From Paracoccus cavernae (lineage in GTDB: Bacteria > Pseudomonadota > Alphaproteobacteria > Rhodobacterales > Rhodobacteraceae), in assembly GCA_030410095.1 (NCBI GenBank), contig JAUFRC010000001.1, positions 2,713,501 through 2,777,500 on the forward strand: DNA of 64,000 nt, in the 5' to 3' direction. The notes beneath the pieces were generated by a model. It was given only the letters and a program-made list of their open reading frames with translations, ran no database searches and had not been told where the DNA came from. Position 1 is the first letter of the stretch. Every line of letters starts with the position of its first letter. Shown here piece after piece: positions 20,562 through 28,991 of this stretch. The translations under genes were made by a program, and so were the position numbers.

Positions 20562-20587
20562 CCGCCCCAAGCCTAACCTTGGGGCGG
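20562..20587 (+). terminator. Intercistronic terminator-like hairpin between xoxF and xoxG
   Basis: CCGCCCCAAG (20562-20571) and CTTGGGGCGG (20578-20587) make a perfect 10-bp stem with a 6-nt loop, followed by TCTTATAG. It lies 64 bp after xoxF and 29 bp before xoxG. It may stop most transcripts after xoxF or protect the xoxF mRNA 3' end, lowering xoxGJ expression. Confidence 0.75.
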
Positions 20588-20615
20588 TCTTATAGTGACT
20601 AAAGGGAGGGAAACA

Positions 20616-21188
20616 ATGAAATCGACGGTGACTGCAGGAATGCTGGCATTGGGACTGGCGCTGGCAACTGCAGCCTCGGCGCAGGATCAGGCGGCCGAAG
20701 CGACAGCGGCTCCGGCCGAGGCGGGAGCAGCCGCCGGTGCGGCCACGCTGCCGGACGGGCGCGACATTGCTCCGGCCAAGATGGAGAACGGGCGCTGGTA
20801 CACCGAGGACGACATCCCGACCTACAAGATCGAGGCCGACGGTACGGTCGATTACGCGACCTTCTCGGGTTATCGCCGCTATTCGGCCGAGTGCCACGTC
20901 TGCCACGGCCCCGACGGCGAGGGTTCGACCTATGCGCCGGCGCTGAAGAATTCGGTGCTCAAGCTCGACTACTACCAATATCAGGAAATCATCGCTTCGG
21001 GTAAGCAAGAGGGCTCTCTCGTGATGCCGGCCTTCGGCACCAACAAGAACGCCTGGTGCTATGTCGACGACATTTACGTCTATCTGCTCGCGCGCGGCAC
21101 CGATGCCGTTCCGCGTGGTCGTCCGGCAAAGCGCGCCGATAAATCCGACGAATTCACCGCGCAGGAAGATTCCTGCATGAACGGGTGA
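20616..21188 (+). CDS. xoxG: XoxG cytochrome c (CycB-like), electron acceptor of XoxF
   Basis: This 190-residue exported c-type cytochrome has a signal peptide (1-22) and an Ala-rich linker. The heme-binding site is C93-H-V-C96-H97 and the probable axial Met137 lies in 'GSLVMPAFG'. It corresponds to the cytochrome c553i/CycB encoded with xoxF in Paracoccus. I chose ATG 20616 (MKSTV), preceded by AAAGGGAGGG. Two extra C-terminal cysteines (148 and 187) lie outside the heme motif and may form a disulfide. The stop overlaps xoxJ. Confidence 0.93.
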   Translation: MKSTVTAGMLALGLALATAASAQDQAAEATAAPAEAGAAAGAATLPDGRDIAPAKMENGRWYTEDDIPTYKIEADGTVDYATFSGYRRYSAECHVCHGPDGEGSTYAPALKNSVLKLDYYQYQEIIASGKQEGSLVMPAFGTNKNAWCYVDDIYVYLLARGTDAVPRGRPAKRADKSDEFTAQEDSCMNG

Positions 21189-22041
21189 TGCGCTTGGCGC
21201 ATCCGGCACGGGGCGGCTCGGTGCCGCCCTGACAGGCCTTGTGCTGGCCTGTGCCACGTCGCTGGTGCTCGCGCCCGCTGCCGTGGCGCAGGTCGCCGAT
21301 CTGCGCTCGCATACCGAGTTCAGGGTCTGCGCCGATCCGGCCGCCTCGCCGATGTCCTCGGATGACGGCAGCGGGTTCGAAAACAAGCTGGCCGAGCTTT
21401 TCGCCGCCAAACTCGAGGTTCCGGTCAGCTACACCTGGTTTCCGCAGGGGATGGGCTTCATCACCAAGACGCTGCGCGCAGGTGTCTGTGACGTCGTGAT
21501 CGGCTATGCCCAGGGCGACGAATTGGTCCAGAACACCAACCATTACTACACTTCGGTTTATGGAATCGTGACGCGCAAGGACAGCCCGCTGGCGTCGGTC
21601 GAGCAGCTGACCGATCCCGCGCTCAAGGGCCAGCAGATCGGTGTGGTGGCGGGAACGCCTCCGGCGACGCATCTGGCGCGCGCGGGTCTGGCCAAGGACA
21701 TGCACGGGTTCGACCTCTTCGTCGACCGCCGTGTCCGCGATCCGATCGGCGACATGCTCGAGCAGGTGAAGTCCGGACAGCTCGCGGCAGCCGTCGCATG
21801 GGGGCCCTTGGCCGGTCCGCTGGTCAAACAGGATCCCGAGCTGCAATTCGTGCCGCTGCTGAAGGAAACCGAAAGCCCGCGTCTCTTCTTCCGCATCACG
21901 ATGGGAGTGCGCGCCGAAGAGCAGGAATGGAAGCGCGAGCTCAACAGTCTGATCCGGCGCAATCAGGCCGAGATCGACGCCATCCTGTTCGAGGCAGGCG
22001 TTCCCTTGGTCGACGACTACGGTAAGGCGTTGAAAGAATGA
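21188..22041 (+). CDS. xoxJ: XoxJ periplasmic substrate-binding-like protein, frame break in the signal peptide
   Basis: The reconstructed 284-residue protein has a solute-binding-protein fold of the MoxJ/XoxJ type ('FENKLAELFAAKLEVPVSYTW', 'TKTLRAGVCDVVIGY', 'YYTSVYGIVTRKDSPL'). XoxJ is thought to help mature or activate XoxF. The ATG at 21188 overlaps the xoxG TGA; adding one G to the run at 21210-21213 joins it in frame to a basic signal peptide followed by 'LTGLVLACATSLVLAPAAVA'. Without that repair translation would start at GTG 21241 and lack a positively charged N-terminus. Confidence 0.88.
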
Positions 22042-22586
22042 AGCATCTGGTCGCCGTTCTGTGTCTATCCGGAGCGGCGGCTTTCGCCGAAACCCCTCAG
22101 CCCGAGGGGTTTCGCGGCCCGCCCTATCAAGCCGAGCTCCCCGCCGCCCTGACCGGAGCAAGGACGATCGACGCCAACGAGGCGCAACGCCTTCACGCCG
22201 ATGGGGCGGCTTTCATCGATGTCTATCCGCGCCAGAAAAAGCCACAGAACCTGCCCGAGCACACGGTTTGGCGCGCCGAGCCGCATCTGACCATTCCGGA
22301 TGCGCTTTGGCTTTACGATACTGGTTACGAAAGGCTGAAGGCATCGGAGCAAAGCCGTCTGGAACTCGGTCTCGCCGAGGCGTCCGGCGGGGATTTCGAT
22401 GCGCCTTTGGTGATCTTCTGCCGTGCCGATTGCTGGATGAGCTGGAACGCCGCCAAACGCGCCGTGGCTTTGGGTTACAAACAGGTGCTGTGGTTTCCCG
22501 AAGGCACAGAAGGGTGGGAGGGAACGGGCGGCATGCTCGTCCCCGCCGCGATCTATCGGCCGCGGGCCGCAGGCACGAAGCCCTAG
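22038..22586 (+). CDS. PQQ-catabolism-associated rhodanese-like protein with C-x3-C-W motif
   Basis: This 182-residue exported protein has a signal peptide (1-17) and a rhodanese-like fold around 'DGAAFIDVYPR'. The signature 'FCRADCWMSWNAAKRA' places Cys128 and Cys132-Trp133 where a rhodanese active-site loop would be. The family is known to co-occur with PQQ-dependent alcohol dehydrogenases, but its function is not established; a thiol/persulfide or redox role in quinoprotein maturation is inference. It overlaps the xoxJ stop (ATGA) and ends the plus-strand xox operon. Confidence 0.85.
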   Translation: MKHLVAVLCLSGAAAFAETPQPEGFRGPPYQAELPAALTGARTIDANEAQRLHADGAAFIDVYPRQKKPQNLPEHTVWRAEPHLTIPDALWLYDTGYERLKASEQSRLELGLAEASGGDFDAPLVIFCRADCWMSWNAAKRAVALGYKQVLWFPEGTEGWEGTGGMLVPAAIYRPRAAGTKP

Positions 22587-22611
22587 GGCCGAGCTATGCG
22601 AAAACCCGTTG

Positions 22612-23571
22612 TCACGGCACCCTTCGACCCGTGAAACTTCCGAAAGCGCGCGGGCCGTCGGGCAGCGGGATCTCTTCGGACATCTCCAAACTTGCCGCGT
22701 CGATAAAGATCAGGTTGTTCGATTCCCAATGCACCACGGCTACCCCTGTGCCGTCGGGCAAGGCGGCAATGCCCTCGGGATAATCGCCGGTCTCCAGCGT
22801 CGCCAGCGGCTTGAGCCCGTCGACCTCGAAGACCGTGACGGTTCCGGCATATTGATTGGTAACAAAGCCGCGTCCGCCGGCAAAAGCGATGCCGTAAGGG
22901 TGGCTGCCGGTCTCGATCCGCCCGATGGTTTCGCCCGCGACAGGATCGATCACCGTGACATCGTCGGATTGGACATTGGTCGTCCAGAGCTTTCCGTCGT
23001 GAAAGAGAACCGCGTAGGGATGGCTTCCGGTTGCGACTTTGTGTCGCAGATGGCCCGTATCGGCCGCGAAAATCGAGACCTGATCGGCATCGCGGTCGGC
23101 GGTGGCGACCAATCCGGCATCGTCGCTGAAGGCGACACCGGCAGGGGCGCGGCCGGTCTCGACGCGCCATAGCACATTCTGATCGCCATCAAGCCGCGTC
23201 AGATGCGCGCCATACCAATCCGTTACGAACAGCCCGCCATGCGGCGCGGCGGCAAGGCCGAAGGCACCCTCGCCAAGATCGCGCACCCACAAAATCTTGC
23301 CGGTCCCGTCAAGCGCGCTGAGCCGCCCGTCCTTGGCCGAGATGACATAGGCGCGCCCTGCTTGCGGATCATAGGCGACGGGAGCAGGGCCGCCGGCAAC
23401 CGGCGTGAGGGCGAGCGTTTCGCCGCTTTGAAGGTCGATCACCGACACCATATCTGCGCTCTGTGATGTAATAAACGCCAGATCTTGTGGTGAGTTGCTC
23501 TCGGCCAAGGCGTCCCCGACCAAGGCCGGGAACAGCCCGATCGCTGCGCAGACAAGCGCAGCACGCATCAT
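22612..23571 (-). CDS. Periplasmic YVTN/NHL-type beta-propeller protein
   Basis: This is a 319-residue protein with a signal peptide (1-23) and about seven propeller repeats of the YVTN type ('VSVIDLQSGETLALTPVAGG', 'VTVIDPVAGETIGRIETGSH', 'VTVFEVDGLKPLATLETGDY'). It contains no heme or PQQ-type Trp docking repeats, so it is not itself an obvious quinoprotein. Its start overlaps the end of the SRPBCC gene, so the two are coupled. The location beside xoxGJ suggests a periplasmic scaffold or binding role in PQQ-linked oxidation. Confidence 0.82.
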   Translation of the reverse strand: MMRAALVCAAIGLFPALVGDALAESNSPQDLAFITSQSADMVSVIDLQSGETLALTPVAGGPAPVAYDPQAGRAYVISAKDGRLSALDGTGKILWVRDLGEGAFGLAAAPHGGLFVTDWYGAHLTRLDGDQNVLWRVETGRAPAGVAFSDDAGLVATADRDADQVSIFAADTGHLRHKVATGSHPYAVLFHDGKLWTTNVQSDDVTVIDPVAGETIGRIETGSHPYGIAFAGGRGFVTNQYAGTVTVFEVDGLKPLATLETGDYPEGIAALPDGTGVAVVHWESNNLIFIDAASLEMSEEIPLPDGPRAFGSFTGRRVP

Positions 23572-24113
23572 TGCGCGGCGCCGAACTTCTCGGTCAGCGC
23601 ATCGAGACCGGCCTGATAGATCGCCGTCACGCCCGCGATTGCCGCGTCGTCATTGAGGTTCTCTGGCGGCTGGCCGTTCGGATCGCCGCGGTAAAAGCCG
23701 CCCTTCCAGACGACCTTCGCCTTGCCCCCATCGTCCTGCACGCAGAGCGTCGAGCCGTAATTCGTGACCGGCAGAACCGTCAGTTCGACCTGTTCGATGC
23801 GATAGGCGTAGCAGCGTTTCTCGGGCTGCCACTTCGACAGGATCTCGGTGATGGTGGGGTCGCCCTCGGCCTTGAGATGCAGCACACGCTGGGATTTCTC
23901 GGGCTGGTCGACCGAACCGTCTCCGGTGATTTCGGTGCTGGCGACGGCGGGATGCCAGCTCATGTCCTCGAATTTGCCGATCGCGGCCCAGACCTCGTCC
24001 GGCGTCGCGTTCAGCTGGGTTTCCAGCTCGAGTTTGAGCCTTACGGGGCCGTGAGCCAGCGCGCTCGACGCTATGGCTGCGGCCCCAAGGACCGTGAAGG
24101 CAAACAGGCGCAT
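23568..24113 (-). CDS. Exported SRPBCC-domain protein
   Basis: This 181-residue protein has a signal peptide (1-20) and an SRPBCC (START/Bet v1-like) fold ('ETQLNATPDEVWAAIGKFED', 'WHPAVAST', 'YAYRIEQVELTVLPVTNYGS'). Such folds hold hydrophobic ligands. An exported SRPBCC protein is unusual but is a recurrent neighbour of PQQ dehydrogenase clusters. It is the first gene of a two-gene minus-strand operon, divergent from the solute-binding protein at 24432. The ligand is unknown. Confidence 0.8.
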   Translation of the reverse strand: MRLFAFTVLGAAAIASSALAHGPVRLKLELETQLNATPDEVWAAIGKFEDMSWHPAVASTEITGDGSVDQPEKSQRVLHLKAEGDPTITEILSKWQPEKRCYAYRIEQVELTVLPVTNYGSTLCVQDDGGKAKVVWKGGFYRGDPNGQPPENLNDDAAIAGVTAIYQAGLDALTEKFGAAQ

Positions 24114-24431
24114 TCAGTTACTCCTCCCGAATGGGTGATGAATGGATGGTGATCCATCGATCGGAACGGCAAAACCGCCCGCCTCTGCGGGGAATTGGTC
24201 CGAAAGCACAAGGATGGTGTTCCACGGTCGCGCCCGTTGGGCGCTTTCAGATCGCGAATACTCGGTCGGACCATGAACATGGGCGAAACATGCGGCGCGC
24301 GCGCGGACGCGTCCATCATACTTTCATCTCACCAAACGAAAGGCTTAGGGAAATCGCCCCGAGGCGTTCGGGGTTATTGCGGTCTATGCGCAAGGCGATT
24401 CGCCCGCCATGATACCTGCGGGGAGGACAAA
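24114..24431. other. 318-bp divergent promoter region in the PQQ cluster
   Basis: No gene or RNA is recognisable here. It separates the minus-strand SRPBCC/beta-propeller pair from the plus-strand solute-binding protein, so it must hold two outward promoters. A plus-strand ribosome site GGGGAGGAC precedes 24432. I could not identify an operator with confidence. Confidence 0.5.
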
Positions 24432-25661
24432 ATGAAATCAGGAGTAGCTTTATTTCTTGCCGCTTTGGCAATGGGAACAACGGGATCGGGCATTGCATCG
24501 GCCCAGCAGGCCGCGCCGGCTGCGGGTGCTGCGGCGGCCGCAAAAGAGGTCGCGCTGATCGAGGCTGCGGTGCTGCGCGTCGACCGCGCGGGCCTGCCGC
24601 CGATTTCGCGGCTCGATCTGCCGCCCGCGGATCTCGCCTTTGCCGGTGCCAAGCTCGCGATCGACGACAACGACACCACCGGCCGCTTCATGGGTCAGGA
24701 TTTCAGTGCGCTCGAAGTGGCGGCTACGCCGGAAACAGCGAGCGCCGAGCTGGACAAGATCCTCGCGCAGGGCATCCGCTTTGTCGTGGTTCTGGCCGAT
24801 GATGCGATCACGCTCGCGCTGGCCGATCAAGCGGGCGACCGCGCCCTGATCCTGAACGCCAAGGCGCGCGGCGACAATCTGCGCGGGGCCGATTGCCGCG
24901 CCAATACGATCCATGTCGCGCCGAGCCATGCCATGCTTGCCGATGGTCTCGCGCAGTTCCTCATGTGGAAGAAATGGACCAACTGGCTGCTGATCAAAGG
25001 CAGCCATCCCGAGGACGAGGATCTCGCCGCAGCCTATCGCCGTGCCGCGACCAAATTCGGCGCGAAGATCGTCGAGGAGCGCACCTACGAGGACACCGGC
25101 GGCGCGCGCAGCACCGACAGCGGCCATGTTCAGGTCCAGCAGCAGATGCCGGTCTTCACGCAAAGCGCGCCGGCCTACGACATGATGATCGCCGCCGACG
25201 AGGCCGGAATTTTCGCGGCCTATCTGCCCTATCACACCTGGGACGCGCGGCTTGTCGCCGGCTCTGCGGGGCTGGTGCCGCGCAGCTGGCATGCGGCCTC
25301 TGAGGCTTGGGGCGGGGTGCAGTTCCAGAACCGTTTCGAAAAGCTCGCCAACCGGCCGATGCGAGAGGAGGATTACCAGAGCTGGCTCGCTTTGCGCATG
25401 ATCGGCGAAGCGGCGACCCGTGCGCAGACCGCCGATCCGGTCGCGTTGCAAGAGTTCATGCTTTCCGACCGTTTCGAGATCGCGGGCTTCAAGGGGCAAA
25501 AGCTGACCCTGCGCGATTGGGACCATCAGGTCCGCCAGCCGATCATGCTGACCACCGGCGTTCTCGTCACCTCGGTCAGCCCGCAGGACCAATATCTCCA
25601 TCAAAGCTCGGCGCTTGATACGCTCGGTATCGACCGACCGGAAACAGCCTGTAAATTCTGA
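24432..25661 (+). CDS. Substrate-binding protein of a PQQ-alcohol-dehydrogenase-associated ABC system
   Basis: This 409-residue protein has a signal peptide (1-26) and a branched-chain-amino-acid-type (type I) periplasmic binding fold. It belongs to the type found with PQQ-dependent alcohol dehydrogenases. Recognisable blocks are 'IDDNDTTGRFMGQDFSALEV', 'ALILNAKARGDNLRGADCR' and 'SFHVAPSHAMLADGL'-like 'TIHVAPSHAML'. Although it resembles an importer component, the linked permease/ATPase pair (27432-28991) is of ABC-2 exporter type. The ligand is unknown. ATG 24432 was chosen for its ribosome site and signal peptide. Confidence 0.82.
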   Translation: MKSGVALFLAALAMGTTGSGIASAQQAAPAAGAAAAAKEVALIEAAVLRVDRAGLPPISRLDLPPADLAFAGAKLAIDDNDTTGRFMGQDFSALEVAATPETASAELDKILAQGIRFVVVLADDAITLALADQAGDRALILNAKARGDNLRGADCRANTIHVAPSHAMLADGLAQFLMWKKWTNWLLIKGSHPEDEDLAAAYRRAATKFGAKIVEERTYEDTGGARSTDSGHVQVQQQMPVFTQSAPAYDMMIAADEAGIFAAYLPYHTWDARLVAGSAGLVPRSWHAASEAWGGVQFQNRFEKLANRPMREEDYQSWLALRMIGEAATRAQTADPVALQEFMLSDRFEIAGFKGQKLTLRDWDHQVRQPIMLTTGVLVTSVSPQDQYLHQSSALDTLGIDRPETACKF

Positions 25662-25669
25662 GAGGATCC

Positions 25670-26641
25670 ATGAAACTCGCCTTGAAAAGCTCGGTCGCGC
25701 TTCTGCTTTGTCTGGCCGCGACCCCGACCCTCGCCAATCGGGTCTTCGTTTCGAACGAAAAGGGCAATGATGTCACCGTGATCGACAGCACGACGCTGGA
25801 GGTTATCGGCCATTATCCGGTCGGCTCGCGTCCGCGCGGCATCACCATCAGCCCCGACGGCAAGGAATTGTATGTCTGCGCCTCGGATGACGATCTCGTT
25901 CGGGTCTTCAATCCCGAGACGATGGAGGAAATGCATACGCTGCCCTCGGGTCCCGATCCAGAGCTTTTCGTTCTGCATCCCTCGGGCAACCCGCTCTACA
26001 TCGCCAACGAGGACGACAATCTCGTCACCGTGGTCGATGTGAAGACGCATAAGGTTCTGGCCGAGATCCCCGTGGGGGTCGAGCCCGAGGGCATGGGCGT
26101 CAGCCCCGACGGCAAGGTCGTGATCAACACGTCCGAAACGACGAATATGGCGCATTTCATCGATTCCCAGACCTTCGAGATCACGGCCAACGTGCTGGTC
26201 GACAGCCGTCCGCGCTTTGCCGAATTCACCCCCGACGGCAAGCATCTGCTGGTCTCGGCCGAAATCGGCGGCACGATCAGCGTGATTGATCCCGCGACGC
26301 AGGAGATCACCAAGAAGATCACCTTCGAGATCCCCGGCGTTCTGCCGGAAGCGATCCAGCCCGTCGGCGTGCGCGTCTCGCCGGACGGCAAAAAGATCTT
26401 CGTGGCTTTGGGGCCGGCAAACCGCGTGGCGGTGATCGACGGCGAGACGCTCGAGGTCAAAACCTATCTGCTGGTCGGCCAGCGGGTCTGGCAGATGGCG
26501 TTCACGCCGGACGGCAAGTTCCTTTACACCACCAACGGCAACTCCAACGACGTCTCGGTGATCGATGTCGATAAGGAGGAGGTCGTGAAATCGATCCAGG
26601 TCGGCCAACAGCCCTGGGGCGTGGTCGTCGCGCCGAATTAA
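25670..26641 (+). CDS. PQQ-system-associated YVTN beta-propeller protein
   Basis: This 323-residue exported protein has a signal peptide (1-22) and repeated 'VSPDGK' blades ('TISPDGKELYVCASDDD', 'GVSPDGKVVINTSE', 'RVSPDGKKIFVALGP', 'FTPDGKFLYTTNGNSND'). It matches the beta-propeller protein that regularly accompanies PQQ-alcohol-dehydrogenase ABC genes. It is a distant paralogue of the propeller at 22612-23571. It starts 8 bp after the binding-protein gene and precedes the acidic-tract protein in the same direction. Confidence 0.85.
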   Translation: MKLALKSSVALLLCLAATPTLANRVFVSNEKGNDVTVIDSTTLEVIGHYPVGSRPRGITISPDGKELYVCASDDDLVRVFNPETMEEMHTLPSGPDPELFVLHPSGNPLYIANEDDNLVTVVDVKTHKVLAEIPVGVEPEGMGVSPDGKVVINTSETTNMAHFIDSQTFEITANVLVDSRPRFAEFTPDGKHLLVSAEIGGTISVIDPATQEITKKITFEIPGVLPEAIQPVGVRVSPDGKKIFVALGPANRVAVIDGETLEVKTYLLVGQRVWQMAFTPDGKFLYTTNGNSNDVSVIDVDKEEVVKSIQVGQQPWGVVVAPN

Positions 26642-26695
26642 GCGCGCCCCCACCAAGAGCAAACCAGAACAAACGATAAAATCCGGAGGAAAGAC

Positions 26696-27265
26696 ATGAC
26701 GAAACTGCTGACCTATCTGATGCTGGTTGCGGGCCTTGCGATGCCGGCCGCCGCTCAGGAAGCCGCCCCCGCGCCAAAGCCCGCCGCCGCTGCCGAGGCT
26801 GCCGATCCGGCCGCTGCCGCCGAAGAAGAGGACGATGACGACGAGGAAGAAGAGGCCGCCGCCGCCGCTCCGGCCACCACGCAGGTCGAGCATCACGATT
26901 TCGGTCCGTCGGGGATCATGACGCGTTCGAACCGCGAGGATCTCGCACCCCTGACGCTGGCGTCGGGCAAGCCGGTCGCCGAGGCGGCCTATGACCTGAA
27001 ATCGGGCGGCTACTACCGCATCAAGATGATTTCGGACGGCTCGCAGGAGCTTGCGCTTTCGGGCGGCGATTTCTTCCGCGCGGTCTGGGTCAACGAGGTC
27101 GTCATCAATGATATCGAGATCCGTCCGATGGGCGTCCATTCGATCGAATTCGACGATGCGGGCGAAGCCGAGATGAGCTTCATCGCCGTGGTTCCGGGCA
27201 GCTACTCGCTCTCGATCCCCGGATCGTCGGGCGACAGCCAGAAGGCGGTTTTCAACATCCGCTAA
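26696..27265 (+). CDS. Exported acidic-tract protein of the PQQ cluster, function unknown
   Basis: I do not recognise a named family. The 189-residue protein has a signal peptide (1-20), an Ala/Pro-rich linker, then eleven consecutive acidic residues (E43-E53, as EEE-DDDD-EEEE), another Ala stretch, and 'VEHHDFG'. The rest is a compact beta-rich domain of about 120 residues ('GGYYRIKMISDGSQELALSG', 'FIAVVPGSYSLSIP'). The acidic run and the His pair could bind metal; that is inference. A strong GGAGGAAAG ribosome site precedes it, and a terminator follows. Confidence 0.75.
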   Translation: MTKLLTYLMLVAGLAMPAAAQEAAPAPKPAAAAEAADPAAAAEEEDDDDEEEEAAAAAPATTQVEHHDFGPSGIMTRSNREDLAPLTLASGKPVAEAAYDLKSGGYYRIKMISDGSQELALSGGDFFRAVWVNEVVINDIEIRPMGVHSIEFDDAGEAEMSFIAVVPGSYSLSIPGSSGDSQKAVFNIR

Positions 27266-27282
27266 GGCCTTGGTCCCGATTT

Positions 27283-27308
27283 GGAAAAGATCGCTTGCGG
27301 TCTTTTCC
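27283..27308 (+). terminator. Terminator after the acidic-tract gene
   Basis: GGAAAAGA (27283-27290) pairs with TCTTTTCC (27301-27308) around a 10-nt loop, 17 bp after the stop of the upstream gene. Confidence 0.6.
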
Positions 27309-27346
27309 GCCCCCGCCAGTCTGGGGGAGCGGCCATGACAGACCGC

Positions 27347-27371
27347 AAGGCGCCGAGCGATCCGGCGCCTT
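27347..27371 (+). terminator. Second hairpin ahead of the ABC ATPase (copy of a dispersed element)
   Basis: AAGGCGCCG (27347-27355) pairs with CGGCGCCTT (27363-27371). The central segment AGCGATCCGGCGCCTT is shared with the wrbA terminator at 30347-30372, so this looks like a duplicated terminator module. Confidence 0.6.
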
Positions 27372-27431
27372 CGACTGCTTCCATAAGGCCTTGTTCCGAA
27401 TGGCCCATCTCCATGAAACGACTGATCCGGC

Positions 27432-28174
27432 ATGACAGACCCCAACGCGCTTTCCATCGAGAATGTCAGCCATAGCTTCGGGAAGGTGCGGGCGCTCGAC
27501 AATGTCTCGCTGACCGTGCCGCGCGGCAGTTTCACCGCGCTTTTGGGGTGAACGGGGCGGGAAAGACCACGCTCTTTTCGCTGGTCACGCGACTTTACAC
27601 CAACAGTTCCGGCGAGATCCGCGTCGCGGGCCATGATGTGCGCCGCGATCCCGCGCAGGCCTTGGCGCGGCTCGGCGTCGTGTTCCAGTCCCGCGCGATG
27701 GATACCGATCTGACCGTGCGCCAGAACCTCGACTATCACGCGAGCCTGCACGGGATCGGACGGCGTGCCGCCCGCGAACGCATCGCCCATGTGCTGGCGC
27801 TGGTCGATCTGTCCGATCGCCGCGACAGCCGCGTTTCGGCGCTGTCGGGCGGGCAAAGCCGCCGCGCCGAGATCGCGCGCGCCCTGATCCACAGCCCCGA
27901 GCTGTTGCTTCTGGACGAGGCGACGGTGGGGCTTGATGTCAAATCGCGCGCCGAGGTGCTGGCGCTGACCCGCCGCCTGATCGCTCAGGAAAACGTCTCG
28001 GCGCTGTGGGCCACGCATATCATGGACGAGATCGAGCCCGCCGACGGGCTGGTCATCCTGCACAAGGGCGAGGTTTTGATGCAGGGCATAGCCTCGGATC
28101 TGGCAACGGACGGGCGCGATATGGCCCGCGCCTTCATCGAATTGACCGGCCAATCCGGAGGGGTCACGCCATGA
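27432..28174 (+). CDS. ABC-2 type ATPase of the PQQ-associated system, one frame break
   Basis: The reconstructed 247-residue ATPase (MTDPNALSIENVSHSFG...) has Walker A 'NGAGKTT', the signature 'LSGGQSRRAEIARAL' and Walker B 'LLLLDEATVGLD'. It belongs to the ABC-2/NodI-like group associated with PQQ-dependent alcohol oxidation. The frame breaks at 27547-27550, where GGGG should be GGGGG. Its stop overlaps the permease start, so the pair is coupled. Confidence 0.87.
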
Positions 28175-28991
28175 GCGCCCGCAGTTTTCCGCCCCGCAGC
28201 TGGCTGACCGTCTTTCTTGGCATCGCCCACCGCGAGACCCTGCGCTTCGTCAACCAGCGCGGCCGCTTTCTGGCGGCTCTGGTGCGGCCTCTGGTCTGGC
28301 TCTTCATCTTTGCTGCAGGTTTCCGCGCGGTTCTGGGCCTCTCGATCACGCCGCCCTATCAAACCTATGTGCTCTACGAGGTCTATGTCACGCCCGGCCT
28401 TTGCGGAATGATCCAGCTGTTCAACGGCATGCAAAGCTCGCTCTCTATGGTCTACGACCGCGAGACGGGGGCGATGCGCAACCTGCTGGTCAGCCCCTAT
28501 CCGCGCTGGTTCCTGCTGGCCTCCAAGTTGGTGGCGGGGGTCTTCGTCTCGATCCTGCAGGTCTATGCCTTCCTAGCGATTGCGTATTTCTGGGGGATCA
28601 AGCCGCCGCTTTACGGCTATGTCACAGTGCTGCCCGCGCTCTTTTTGTCGGGGCTGATGCTGGGGGCGATGGGGCTGTTTCTATCCGCGGGAATCCGGCA
28701 GCTCGAGAACTTCGCTGGCGTGATGAACTTCGTGATTTTCCCGATGTTTTTCGCCTCGACGGCGCTTTATCCGCTGTGGAGGATGCGCGAAAGTTCGGTG
28801 CTCTTGTACCAGATCTGCGCCTTCAACCCCTTCAGCCATGCGGTGGAGCTGATCCGCTTCGGGCTTTACGGACAGGTGAATTTCCTGTCCCTTGCAGTGG
28901 TGCTGGGCTGCCTCGCCGTCTTCTTTCTCGGCGCGGTCTGGATGTACGACCCGTCCAAAGGGCTTTGGGCGCGGCGAAAGGGGGAGTATGA
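28171..28991 (+). CDS. ABC-2 type permease of the PQQ-associated system, frame break at the end
   Basis: This is a 273-residue ABC-2 membrane protein with about six helices. It has the usual ABC-2 blocks 'RGRFLAALVRPLVWLFIFAAGF', 'VYDRETGAMRNLLVSPYPRW' and 'FNPFSHAVELIRFGLYG'. Such permeases usually export substrates. Without repair the frame runs on past the end of the gene; adding one G to the run at 28980-28984 gives a stop at 28989-28991 overlapping the next ATG. It resembles the PedC-type permeases linked to alcohol oxidation. Confidence 0.85.

Noticed and set aside
27334..27475. Small open frame beginning MTDRKAPSD ahead of the ABC ATPase
   Set aside because: It runs through a terminator hairpin, has no family features, and the real ATPase start is ATG 27432.
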